From positions 1-7,686 of the forward strand of contig BNTO01000037.1 of assembly GCA_025996655.1 (NCBI GenBank): 7,686 nucleotides of DNA, given 5' to 3'. The position numbers and the translations under genes were made by a program. The stretch is from Alphaproteobacteria bacterium (GTDB lineage Bacteria; Pseudomonadota; Alphaproteobacteria; BNTO01). The notes beneath the pieces were generated by a model that had not been told where the DNA came from, ran no database searches, and saw only the letters and a program-made list of their open reading frames with translations. Of the stretch, positions 1-5,883 are shown one piece after another; position 1 is the stretch's first letter, and each line of letters starts with the position of its first letter.

Positions 1-1
1 T

Positions 2-88
2 TTTTGCTCCACAGTGGGAGGTGTAACAGAAGAAATGATCAAGAGATATATTGCAAAGCAAGAATCCGACGACACTTTTAAAGTTTGA
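2..88 (+). CDS. tnpA: IS200/IS605-family transposase TnpA, C-terminal end (partial)
   Basis: The reading frame is open from the window edge and ends with TGA at 86-88. It gives 28 residues that include STVGGVTEEMIKRYIAKQ. The pattern TVGGVTEEMIKxYIxxQ is what I know as the closing helix of the small Y1 (HUH) transposases of the IS200/IS605 family. These are single-strand transposases that nick and join DNA at hairpin-marked ends. The catalytic HUH motif and the tyrosine would lie upstream, outside the window, so I cannot say whether the enzyme is intact. The hairpin that follows within 15 bases supports the call. The family call rests on the short tail only. Confidence 0.72.
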   Translation, partial: FCSTVGGVTEEMIKRYIAKQESDDTFKV

Positions 89-100
89 GACAGAGATTTA

Positions 101-126
101 TCCTCCTAAGGATTCCTTTAGGAGGG
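101..126 (+). repeat. Subterminal hairpin of the IS200/IS605 right end
   Basis: CCTCCTAA at 102-109 pairs perfectly with TTAGGAGG at 118-125 around an 8-base loop, with a possible extra G-T pair at 101/126. It starts 13 bases after the transposase stop, where this family places the structure recognised by TnpA on single-stranded DNA. It could also act as a transcription barrier, but no T-run follows, so I do not call it a terminator. Confidence 0.6.
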
Positions 127-160
127 AACCCCTACTACCGGCTTTAGCCTGTCAGTCATT

Positions 161-431
161 GATTTTCCTCATCTACTTTTCCGTTTGATTCAAACCAAAC
201 TTTTTGGAGCTCTTTTTGGTCTACGTTCTGCTTGGCTTAAATGAGAGACGAAAGAGTGAAAACGTCTGATAGATGCTCACATTTTTCGCAAAGATGATGC
301 GAGCACCCCGACAGAAAAACGAACGTAAACAGCGAATATCTTTTTATAACGACCCAAAGAAAAACGGACAAAATAGCTCGGGAAAAAGCATAGCCTCTCA
401 TCTTCGTCAGTATGACATTTCGTGGTTTTCC
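161..431. other. Gene-poor stretch with no confident gene
   Basis: No frame longer than 59 codons is open here. Two short frames lie antisense to each other in register: a + strand frame at 273-452 (59 residues, ATG, basic, no Shine-Dalgarno site) and a minus-strand frame at 237-401 (54 residues with a lipobox, listed separately). An exact 8-base direct repeat, CTTTTTGG, sits at 200-207 and 212-219. A small inverted repeat, GTTTG-ATT-CAAAC, sits at 183-195. I see no tRNA or other structured RNA. It may be decayed DNA next to the insertion element. Confidence 0.4.
237..401 (-). CDS. Possible small lipoprotein (doubtful)
   Basis: A 54-residue frame starts with ATG at 399-401 and ends with TAA at 237-239. 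It has a basic residue pair (K20-R21), a hydrophobic stretch (residues 22-30) and then LSGC at 30-33, a perfect lipobox for signal peptidase II and lipid attachment at Cys33. About 21 residues would follow the cysteine. Against it: the hydrophobic run sits unusually far from the ATG, no Shine-Dalgarno site precedes the ATG, and a competing frame exists on the other strand. It is therefore weakly supported and may be a chance frame. Confidence 0.2.
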   Translation of the reverse strand: MRGYAFSRAILSVFLWVVIKRYSLFTFVFLSGCSHHLCEKCEHLSDVFTLSSLI

Positions 432-460
432 TTGCTAGCTCTCAACTATTAAATTAATAT
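432..460 (+). promoter_or_regulatory. Possible sigma70-type promoter for the large secreted protein
   Basis: TTGCTA at 432-437 and TAATAT at 455-460 each match four of six consensus bases and are separated by exactly 17 bases. The region downstream to 538 is almost entirely A and T, which makes chance matches likely. Transcription from here would leave a leader of roughly 100 bases before the ATG at 566. Confidence 0.3.
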
Positions 461-471
461 TCTGAATAAAG

Positions 472-502
472 GTATTTAATCAAATACTTACTGTATTTTA
501 AT
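472..502. repeat. GTATTT/AAATAC operator-like repeats upstream of the large secreted gene
   Basis: GTATTT occurs at 472-477 and 493-498, exactly 21 bases (two helical turns) apart. Its inverse AAATAC lies between them at 482-487. The right pair forms the palindrome AAATACTTACTGTATTT (482-498), and the left pair forms GTATTT-AATC-AAATAC (472-487). The flanks match too: GTATTTAAT against GTATTTTAAT. This is the layout expected of a dimeric repressor or activator site, or of two competing RNA hairpins in the leader. AT-rich composition makes coincidence possible. Confidence 0.35.
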
Positions 503-565
503 ATTTTTTTAAATAAAACCAAAATAAAATTACATAAAGTGCTCTCTAAATACACAGCGACCTTC

Positions 566-3520
566 ATGAAAAGAATACTTTTAAAAGTTTTACTTGGCTC
601 TTCTCTTTGTTCCTTTTCGGCGAGCTTTTATGTTGAAGGCTCAGAAAATCAATCTATCTCTAATATTTTTACTTCTCCGCCAAATTTTTCCACGGATTCG
701 ACCTTTTTGAATCGTTACAATGCTGTCAAAGACATGGCTGTCACTATTGACGCAACGACGGCGTCTGTAAAAAAACATAAAATCGATAAAATCGCAACAT
801 TATTAACCGGAGGGTCTCATTCTATTGAATCCTTAGCGACGCTTGGATTTCCTGGCGATTCTATAGGTCAAGCCACGGCCTACAGTCGGCTTAACGAAAT
901 TTCCTATCTCGTGCTTCAGTGCCTCCTCGACGACAACATTGGGGCCCCTACCGATACGCCTCTTAGTGACACGACAACAACTCTTTGGGGACGGATTCGC
1001 TGGCTTGAATCTCTTACGGTTGAAGCCCAAGTGGCGCGCATTCAAAAATTGATGCTATCCTTGCTCCAATCTAAAATCAAAGCGGTTCAAACTTTGGCTG
1101 GTACTTTAGGGGAGAACTCGTGTGAGAGCGTTAAGAGTAAATCGCTTGCCTTGGACCCCGCCGTTTCTGTAACGGAAGACGATTTGTTAGAATTGTTAGA
1201 GGAAGTTGATCTTATAACCTCTGTAGGGGAACCTACAATAGAAACTTTACAAAAGGTTCGAACTGCTTTAGAGCAAGCCAAGACTGCAAGAAAGGTTTAT
1301 GACAAAGCAGAAACGGAAGGACCGGTAGATCTGCCCGGCGGTTTTACGAAAAACGATGCCGACATTAACGCTTTAACCGCCTACAAAGATGAAGTTTTAC
1401 CTTGTTGGGATTTGATTCAGAAAAAAAGAGCCGACGGCAATAAGACTTTGTTTACGAAATTGGAGCAAACCCTTGGCAAAAGTTCCGAACTCGACGCAAC
1501 AGCTCCCTATACTCTTTGCTCGCTTCTTGCTTTGTTCCAATCATGCCTGCGAGGAACAGCAAGCCTTATTGACCCGATCACGTTAACCAAGCTCAACACC
1601 CAACTTGAGGCCGTCAATACTTTTTTAAATGGCCTTATTGCTGATATTGCGAAACCATCTTCAAATTATATCATAAATTTAACAAACGGAAATGCGGACC
1701 AAAACCTTAAAGAGGCAATTAACGATCTTTATAAAGTTTTGAAAGACGAAGTCGCCAAACTGACGATAGCGATTCCCGGGGATTTAAAAGATTCAAAAGA
1801 TAGTCCTGTTAGCGCGAATTCGGCTATAGCAGACGCGCTTGCTCTTATTCGAACAAGCGACGTCTCCCCCGAAGTTTCTCTTCCGACAGATCCTCTTCCC
1901 TTAGGGCCTCTTGTTGAAAAAATAACCTCGACTTTGCCTAAGGTTTTCGCGCGCATAGAGAACACAACCGGAGTTATAAAGGATTTAACGATTGGAAAAA
2001 TCTACAAAATGCAAGGAGAAACTCTTTTAAGTTGTCTGTATGGCATTTTCAGGGATATCTTTATTGATCCCGTTTTTTCCAAGATAGGGCGCTCAACAAA
2101 AGTAAAATCAGGGGAGGGAGCTGAGACCGTCTGGGTTGACCAGGCGCCGCCTTCTTATACTCTTTTGGGAACGCTTCCGTCCTCCATTAATACCGATAAA
2201 CTTGTTCTGCTTTATAACCTTTTAGAAAAATGTCCTGCGATTGGAAGTTTAAAAAACACACCAGCAGAAGGATCCAAGATGCTCGTTCAGGTTATGGATA
2301 GTACTATGGGAGAAAAAAATCTTACGACAGCGAAATTTCCTATAAAAGATTCCGACACATACACGAACGCTGTACAATCCTACTTCAAAATAATACACGA
2401 TAATATTAATAAGCTCTTGACAGATCCAATAAAAACTGCATTGTTTATTACTGAGGGCACGCCTTGGTTTGCTAATGCGCCTTGGTTTCGTTACGAGAAA
2501 ATTCTTGATCTTTTAACGCATCCGGCGGACTTTCCTAAGTTCCAAAAAGATCTGAGTTTTGAACTTTTCTCTACTCCGGTGCTCTTTACGTTAGAGGGCG
2601 TTCCTGGTGTGTCGAATGCGGATTCTTTAAAAGCAAAGATTACAGCATCCACGGACGCAGAAAAAGGAACAGAGAAGGATTCTTGGCAACGCATAGAAAC
2701 GCCAACTTTTTTTTCGGCCTTTAATTTTGTAAAGAAAATTGTTACGGAGGGTTCTATTTTCTTGACAGGCGCCGATGGACCAAATGGAGTAAGAACAAAA
2801 TTTTTAGAGGGATTAGGCGGGTTAGAGACCATAAGTGTTCCAAACATTTACAATCTCGCCAATGTTTTTTACACGAAAGCTAAAACTCTGTTAAATGCTA
2901 TTGATACAAAACACGGAGGAGATAGCGTTATTGAAGCTTTTGCTGCGAAAAAGGCCGCTACTTTAGCGGCTTTGGACGTGTGCAAAACCAAAGGCTTTCC
3001 TATAAGCTATTATGAGATTCTTACACGTTTGCAAAAAATTTCAAACACAACGCCTCTAGGCGAACCGGATGACCATCCTTTGGATATTCGCTGTTATAGC
3101 TATTTGAACGGCGTTCTCTTCGAGTGTGGGGCACAACTTCTTTGCAATCTTATCGGGTCTGCGACGAATCCTCGCACATCTTTGTACGGAACTTTGTTCG
3201 CTCAGCTTGGGGATCTTGAGGATCAGGCTTGTAAAGCTGCGGGGACGAATACAGAGACTAAGGCTGCTATTCTGGAGAAGAGGAGAGATATTCAAACAAC
3301 ATTAAATGCTATTGTAGGGCGCATTAAATATTTTCATTCCCTCTGCGTTGTGCATGCTGACCCTTCCGAATCGAAATTTGAGGCGCTTAACACAGCCATA
3401 AAGATCTACAGAAACGCAGCAAATAATCTGTTTACGACAGCTGCGAATCCCACGCCCTGGGCTGCTTTCTTAAAAACGGTTTCAGACCTTTTTGGAGTAG
3501 ATGATGCTTTAGGAAATTAA
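566..3520 (+). CDS. Very large secreted protein of unknown family
   Basis: I do not recognise this 984-residue protein. I chose ATG 566 because the protein then begins MKRILLKVLLG, a textbook Sec signal peptide (basic start, hydrophobic core, small residues SAS for cleavage about 20 residues in). An in-frame GTG at 539 would add nine residues in front of it. Neither start has a clear Shine-Dalgarno site. There is no lipobox and no later membrane segment, so the product is probably periplasmic, surface-exposed or released. The mature part looks mainly helical, with alternating charged and Leu-rich stretches, many Thr/Ser/Asp-rich linkers, and 13 cysteines. Six of these are clustered in the C-terminal fifth (window residues near 2981-3346), suggesting disulfides. 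Three segments (about 902-1020, 1499-1650 and 3095-3230) share a loose Cys-Leu-Leu plus LxGxxxxLxxLE-like layout and may be degenerate repeats. Only 59 bases separate it from the next secreted gene, so the two may be co-transcribed. Role in host contact is inference only. Confidence 0.85.
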   Translation: MKRILLKVLLGSSLCSFSASFYVEGSENQSISNIFTSPPNFSTDSTFLNRYNAVKDMAVTIDATTASVKKHKIDKIATLLTGGSHSIESLATLGFPGDSIGQATAYSRLNEISYLVLQCLLDDNIGAPTDTPLSDTTTTLWGRIRWLESLTVEAQVARIQKLMLSLLQSKIKAVQTLAGTLGENSCESVKSKSLALDPAVSVTEDDLLELLEEVDLITSVGEPTIETLQKVRTALEQAKTARKVYDKAETEGPVDLPGGFTKNDADINALTAYKDEVLPCWDLIQKKRADGNKTLFTKLEQTLGKSSELDATAPYTLCSLLALFQSCLRGTASLIDPITLTKLNTQLEAVNTFLNGLIADIAKPSSNYIINLTNGNADQNLKEAINDLYKVLKDEVAKLTIAIPGDLKDSKDSPVSANSAIADALALIRTSDVSPEVSLPTDPLPLGPLVEKITSTLPKVFARIENTTGVIKDLTIGKIYKMQGETLLSCLYGIFRDIFIDPVFSKIGRSTKVKSGEGAETVWVDQAPPSYTLLGTLPSSINTDKLVLLYNLLEKCPAIGSLKNTPAEGSKMLVQVMDSTMGEKNLTTAKFPIKDSDTYTNAVQSYFKIIHDNINKLLTDPIKTALFITEGTPWFANAPWFRYEKILDLLTHPADFPKFQKDLSFELFSTPVLFTLEGVPGVSNADSLKAKITASTDAEKGTEKDSWQRIETPTFFSAFNFVKKIVTEGSIFLTGADGPNGVRTKFLEGLGGLETISVPNIYNLANVFYTKAKTLLNAIDTKHGGDSVIEAFAAKKAATLAALDVCKTKGFPISYYEILTRLQKISNTTPLGEPDDHPLDIRCYSYLNGVLFECGAQLLCNLIGSATNPRTSLYGTLFAQLGDLEDQACKAAGTNTETKAAILEKRRDIQTTLNAIVGRIKYFHSLCVVHADPSESKFEALNTAIKIYRNAANNLFTTAANPTPWAAFLKTVSDLFGVDDALGN

Positions 3521-3538
3521 CGTTTCCTTCACGAAAAT

Positions 3539-3561
3539 ATTCTTAACATAAGATTAAGAAT
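3539..3561. repeat. Perfect inverted repeat just upstream of the Pro-rich secreted gene
   Basis: ATTCTTAA (3539-3546) and TTAAGAAT (3554-3561) are exact inverse copies around a 7-base spacer, ending 18 bases before the ATG at 3580. No T-run follows, so it is not a standard terminator for the upstream gene. Its place in the leader fits an operator or a weak hairpin affecting translation. A related palindrome, TTCTTAAGAA, lies upstream of the next gene at 4576-4585. Confidence 0.35.
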
Positions 3562-3579
3562 GCTTGTTTGTTGAAAGAA

Positions 3580-4434
3580 ATGTCTTCTTTTTTGAAAAAA
3601 GTTTTGTTGGGGGGCGGGTTACTTTGGGCGGGAGCGTCTGTTCCCGCCTTAAGGGCTGATCCTAACGTAGGAAATATAATCGGTGCTCTTGCTAAGGAAT
3701 TTCTTCAATCTCCTGCAAAGTATCCGCCCCAAAATGGTGCTGCGCCGGGATATCCGCCAAATTATCCGCCTCCAAATGTCCCAACACCTTATCCACCTCA
3801 ACCTTACTCTTCCTATGCACAACCTCCGGTGTCTTATCCCCCTCCAGCTTATCCTTCCTATGCACAACTTCAAGCGTCTTATCCGCCTCAATCTACACCG
3901 ACATATCCACAGCTAAACTTTCAGGACGCCCTTTTCTTCCTTCGCAATAAAACCGTCGAAGAGTTTAAAAAATATTTTGAGAAATTGCCGGACCAAGCAA
4001 AAAATGAGATCTTGACGGGATTTTTTGACTACGAAGCCAAGCAACAGGACAAAACAAAGAAACAAGTAAGGGTTCTGAAACAAACATTTTTACAAATTTG
4101 TGTGCTTGAAAATAAAATAGACACCTTTGCTTTCCTAGATTTACAAACACCTCAACGGTTGAAAGAGGATCTTAGGTTTCAAGAAAATTTGTTTGAAACA
4201 ATAGTAAGCGAGAAAAAGGAAACCTTTTTGTCTCGATTCCCTTGGTCGCAAAGTTTTCTCTACGACCTGTTTCAAAAAAAAAGAGAGTGGGCAGTTTCTA
4301 TTATCCAAGATATCTTCAAACAAGAATCTGAAAACAGACCTCAAGGGAAAGGGACGCTTTCAAAAAGATTTCAAAGATTGGAGGCTTTTGTGGACTTTTT
4401 GATTTGGGCGGTTCGTCAAGCTAATGGTAGGTGA
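3580..4434 (+). CDS. Secreted protein with Pro/Tyr-rich repeat domain
   Basis: This 284-residue protein is not from a family I recognise. Start ATG 3580 gives an ideal signal peptide: MSSFLKKVLLGGGLL, then cleavage after Ala26 in ALRA-DP. An in-frame TTG at 3568 would add four residues and is less likely. Residues 47-111 are a low-complexity domain built on YPP and SYA units (YPPQ, YPPN, SYAQ, SYPPP), including two 15-residue copies encoded by a 45-base tandem repeat. Such domains are typical of extended, surface-exposed stalks or adhesive regions. Residues 112-284 are a charged, probably all-helical domain rich in Phe, Lys, Glu and Gln, with a single cysteine (Cys174). The signal peptide shares LKxVLLG with that of the upstream large protein, and the gap is 59 bases, suggesting a joint origin or shared export. 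No lipobox and no C-terminal anchor are visible. The function is unknown. Confidence 0.85.
   Translation: MSSFLKKVLLGGGLLWAGASVPALRADPNVGNIIGALAKEFLQSPAKYPPQNGAAPGYPPNYPPPNVPTPYPPQPYSSYAQPPVSYPPPAYPSYAQLQASYPPQSTPTYPQLNFQDALFFLRNKTVEEFKKYFEKLPDQAKNEILTGFFDYEAKQQDKTKKQVRVLKQTFLQICVLENKIDTFAFLDLQTPQRLKEDLRFQENLFETIVSEKKETFLSRFPWSQSFLYDLFQKKREWAVSIIQDIFKQESENRPQGKGTLSKRFQRLEAFVDFLIWAVRQANGR
3803..3892 (+). repeat. Tandem 45-base coding repeat (two copies)
   Basis: Copy one is 3803-3847 and copy two 3848-3892. They match at 36 of 45 bases by my count, with an identical core CTTCCTATGCACAAC, and keep the reading frame. Each encodes a 15-residue unit of the type YxSYAQxxxSYPPx. Shorter YPP units on both sides show that the domain grew by duplication. 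Copy number may vary between strains. Confidence 0.8.
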
Positions 4435-4459
4435 AACACGCTTTGCCTTAGTTTTTTTT

Positions 4460-4476
4460 ACAAGATCTTGTTTTTT
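4460..4476 (+). terminator. Weak candidate terminator after the Pro-rich secreted gene
   Basis: The 12-base palindrome ACAAGATCTTGT (4460-4471) runs directly into a six-T tract (4471-4476), 25 bases after the stop codon. The stem is only four to five pairs with a minimal loop and is preceded by eight T, so as a terminator it is poor. Confidence 0.35.
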
Positions 4477-4487
4477 CCGTCCTTTCC

Positions 4488-4504
4488 TTGCTCTCCAAGA
4501 GCAA
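4488..4504. repeat. Short perfect hairpin in the intergenic region
   Basis: TTGCTCT (4488-4494) and AGAGCAA (4498-4504) pair over seven bases with a CCA loop. No T-run follows on either strand, so a terminator role is not supported. It may be an RNA processing or stability element of the 202-base gap between the two secreted genes. Beyond this, the gap shows nothing I can name except the possible promoter at 4553-4585. Confidence 0.35.
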
Positions 4505-4552
4505 TGAAAGCTCCACCCTAACAGCCCTCTCATCCTTGTGCAAAAATCGCTT

Positions 4553-4585
4553 TTGAGAAAAAACATTTTTACGCTTTCTTAAGAA
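4553..4585 (+). promoter_or_regulatory. Possible promoter or operator of the small secreted gene
   Basis: TTGAGA at 4553-4558 matches five of six bases of a -35 box. The spacing leads into the palindrome TTCTTAAGAA (4576-4585), where a -10 box would be expected, but no good -10 match is present (TCTTAA or AAGAAT only). The palindrome itself resembles ATTCTTAA...TTAAGAAT at 3539-3561 before the preceding gene, so a common regulator is conceivable. Confidence 0.25.
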
Positions 4586-4636
4586 TAAGTGTTCTAGCCT
4601 GAAAATGAGGGGAAAAATCAAAAAAAGAAATCATCA

Positions 4637-4909
4637 ATGAAAACATATTTTTTAATACCATTATTCTGTTTTTTAGGATTAGGACAAGGCGTGTGTTCGG
4701 AAGAAAAGGGGAATGGGGAAGAGGATAAAGTTGGCGACCAAAATTCTAATACGTCAACGGGAGAAGAGGGACATAGCAAGGCAGGTGACACTACTGGAAA
4801 GTCAAAACTTTCTGCTTTAGCGGGGCCAAGAGAAGGCGGGGCAACGGAATCCTATTCCAATGAGCTCGACTCTCTTCAAGATGACATATGTGGTGGACCA
4901 ACATCTTGA
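4637..4909 (+). CDS. Small secreted acidic low-complexity protein
   Basis: This 90-residue protein is unknown to me. Residues 1-21 form a clear signal peptide (MKTYFLIPLFCFLGLGQGVCS) with a likely cleavage after Val-Cys-Ser. The residue order before Cys20 (Gln-Gly-Val) does not make a lipobox. The mature part of about 69 residues is hydrophilic, rich in Gly, Glu, Asp, Lys, Ser and Thr, and probably unstructured. It ends with a short segment (SYSNELDSLQDDICGG) that may form a helix and contains the only mature cysteine. The Shine-Dalgarno match is weak. It is the third consecutive exported gene on this strand, 202 bases after the Pro-rich gene, and so may be its own transcription unit. It converges on map with a 36-base gap that holds TCTTTTTT (4920-4927) but no clear hairpin. 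A small effector or surface-associated peptide is possible; nothing in the sequence proves it. Confidence 0.65.
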   Translation: MKTYFLIPLFCFLGLGQGVCSEEKGNGEEDKVGDQNSNTSTGEEGHSKAGDTTGKSKLSALAGPREGGATESYSNELDSLQDDICGGPTS

Positions 4910-4945
4910 AACAATCACGTCTTTTTTGAAGCTTGCACAAAACGC

Positions 4946-5719
4946 CTAGTCTTTCTCAGACTGCGTGAAAATTTCCACGCCCGTCGCCGTGACGCCAAGG
5001 CTGTGCTCGAATTGGGCGGATAGGGATCGGTCGCGCGTTACGGCGGTCCAATTGTCGGATAGAACTTTTACGGCATATTTCCCCGCATTAACCATAGGTT
5101 CAATGGTGAAAAACATCCCTTCCTCCAAAATGACGCCTTCTCCTGGTGTGCCAAAATGGGGAACCTGGGGCTCATCGTGAAAAACGCGGCCAATGCCGTG
5201 CCCACAAAAATCGCGAACAACGGAAAAACCATGCCCCTCCACAAAACTTTGAATGCCATGGCCAATATCGCCCAACGTTACGCCCGGTCGGACACTATCA
5301 ATCGCACGCATAAGAGATTCCTTGGTGATGCGAATCAAGCGCTCGGCTAGGCGCGAGGGGCGACCCACCGTAAACATGCGGCTTGTGTCGCCGTACCAAC
5401 CGTCCAAAATGACGGTAATATCAATATTCAAAATGTCGCCATCCCTTAGGCGCCTTGGCCCTGGGATGCCATGGCACACAACGTGGTTCACAGAAATACA
5501 CGTGGCTTTGGGGAAGCCATTAAAATGAAGGGGGGCGGGGATGGCGTTATGGTCAAGGATAAATTGGTGGCACAGGCGGTCGAGTTTTTCCGTTGTGACA
5601 TTTTTGCGCACAAAAGGTTCTATGTAGTCCAGAACCTTGGCCGCCAGCGCCCCCGCAGCCCGCATCTTTGGGAAATCCGCCGCGATGTAAAGGGGAATCG
5701 GGGAAGAATAATGTTGCAT
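4946..5719 (-). CDS. map: Type I methionine aminopeptidase
   Basis: This is a cytoplasmic metalloenzyme that removes the initiator methionine from new proteins, after deformylation, when the second residue is small. The 257-residue length is normal for the bacterial type I family. All five metal ligands are visible: Asp100 (DILNID), Asp111 (YGDTSRMF), His174 (GHGIG), Glu207 (FTIEPM) and Glu238 (QFEHS). The two substrate-site histidines, His83 (VCHGIP) and His181 (FHDEP), are also present. ATG 5719 is supported by AAAGGA six bases upstream, and the protein aligns with the family over its full length. The wording SVNHVVCHGIPGPRRL is typical of alphaproteobacterial enzymes. The gene is alone on its strand, convergent with the small secreted gene and divergent from the Hcp-like pair. 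Its GC content is visibly higher than that of its neighbours, as expected for a conserved core gene among accessory genes. No inactivating change is seen. Confidence 0.97.
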   Translation of the reverse strand: MQHYSSPIPLYIAADFPKMRAAGALAAKVLDYIEPFVRKNVTTEKLDRLCHQFILDHNAIPAPLHFNGFPKATCISVNHVVCHGIPGPRRLRDGDILNIDITVILDGWYGDTSRMFTVGRPSRLAERLIRITKESLMRAIDSVRPGVTLGDIGHGIQSFVEGHGFSVVRDFCGHGIGRVFHDEPQVPHFGTPGEGVILEEGMFFTIEPMVNAGKYAVKVLSDNWTAVTRDRSLSAQFEHSLGVTATGVEIFTQSEKD

Positions 5720-5725
5720 ATTTTT

Positions 5726-5808
5726 TCCTTTGTGCTCTTTGCTTCTGCTCGTTCAAAGCCCCCTTCCTTTTCTTAAAATTCTAACCCACTTTTTCCGAAA
5801 ATTGTAAA
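5726..5808 (-). promoter_or_regulatory. map promoter and ribosome binding site
   Basis: On the minus strand, TTTACA (5803-5808) and TAGAAT (5778-5783) each match five of six consensus bases, with a slightly long spacer of 19. They lie about 60 bases before the map ATG. The Shine-Dalgarno sequence AAAGGA is at 5726-5731, six bases before the start. The same 164-base gap must also hold the promoter of the divergent Hcp-like operon. The best + strand candidate is TTGTAA (5802-5807) with TATTTT 16 bases on, which is weak and would overlap the map -35 box. Confidence 0.45.
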
Positions 5809-5883
5809 AAAGGGACGTACTTTTATTTTAGGAACCAATTGTGCCAGGATGAATAAGGGGAAAGAGTTTCGAGGGCTTTACCT

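Larger units (their letters stand above)
1..160 (+). mobile_element. IS200/IS605-type insertion sequence, right end
   Basis: The TnpA tail is followed at once by a stem-loop at 102-125 and then by GGCTTTAGCC at 140-149, a small self-complementary block. Elements of this family lack terminal inverted repeats. Instead they end in subterminal hairpins, often with a CTTTAGG or GGCTTTAGCC core, and are cleaved a few bases beyond. The exact right boundary cannot be read here; somewhere around 150-165 (GTCAGTCATTGA) is my guess. The left end is outside the window. No TnpB-like sequence is visible on this side. Confidence 0.6.

Noticed and set aside
273..452. + strand 59-codon frame starting with ATG, basic composition
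   Set aside because: No ribosome binding site, no recognisable motif, and it runs antisense in register to another short frame, so it is likely a chance opening.
2491..2847. Minus-strand frame of 118 codons inside the giant secreted gene
   Set aside because: It lies wholly inside a + strand gene with a clear signal peptide and continuous coding character. It is an antisense shadow.
4488..4504. Seven-pair hairpin considered as a terminator
   Set aside because: No T-run follows the stem on either strand. Kept only as a repeat.
4360..4566. Minus-strand frame of 68 codons in the gap after the Pro-rich gene
   Set aside because: It overlaps the end of a well-supported + strand gene, has a low-complexity basic composition, and shows no ribosome site or family resemblance.
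4637..4696. Cys20 of the small secreted protein considered as a lipoprotein site
   Set aside because: The residues before it are Gln-Gly-Val, which do not fit the lipobox. Ordinary signal peptidase I cleavage after Val-Cys-Ser fits better.
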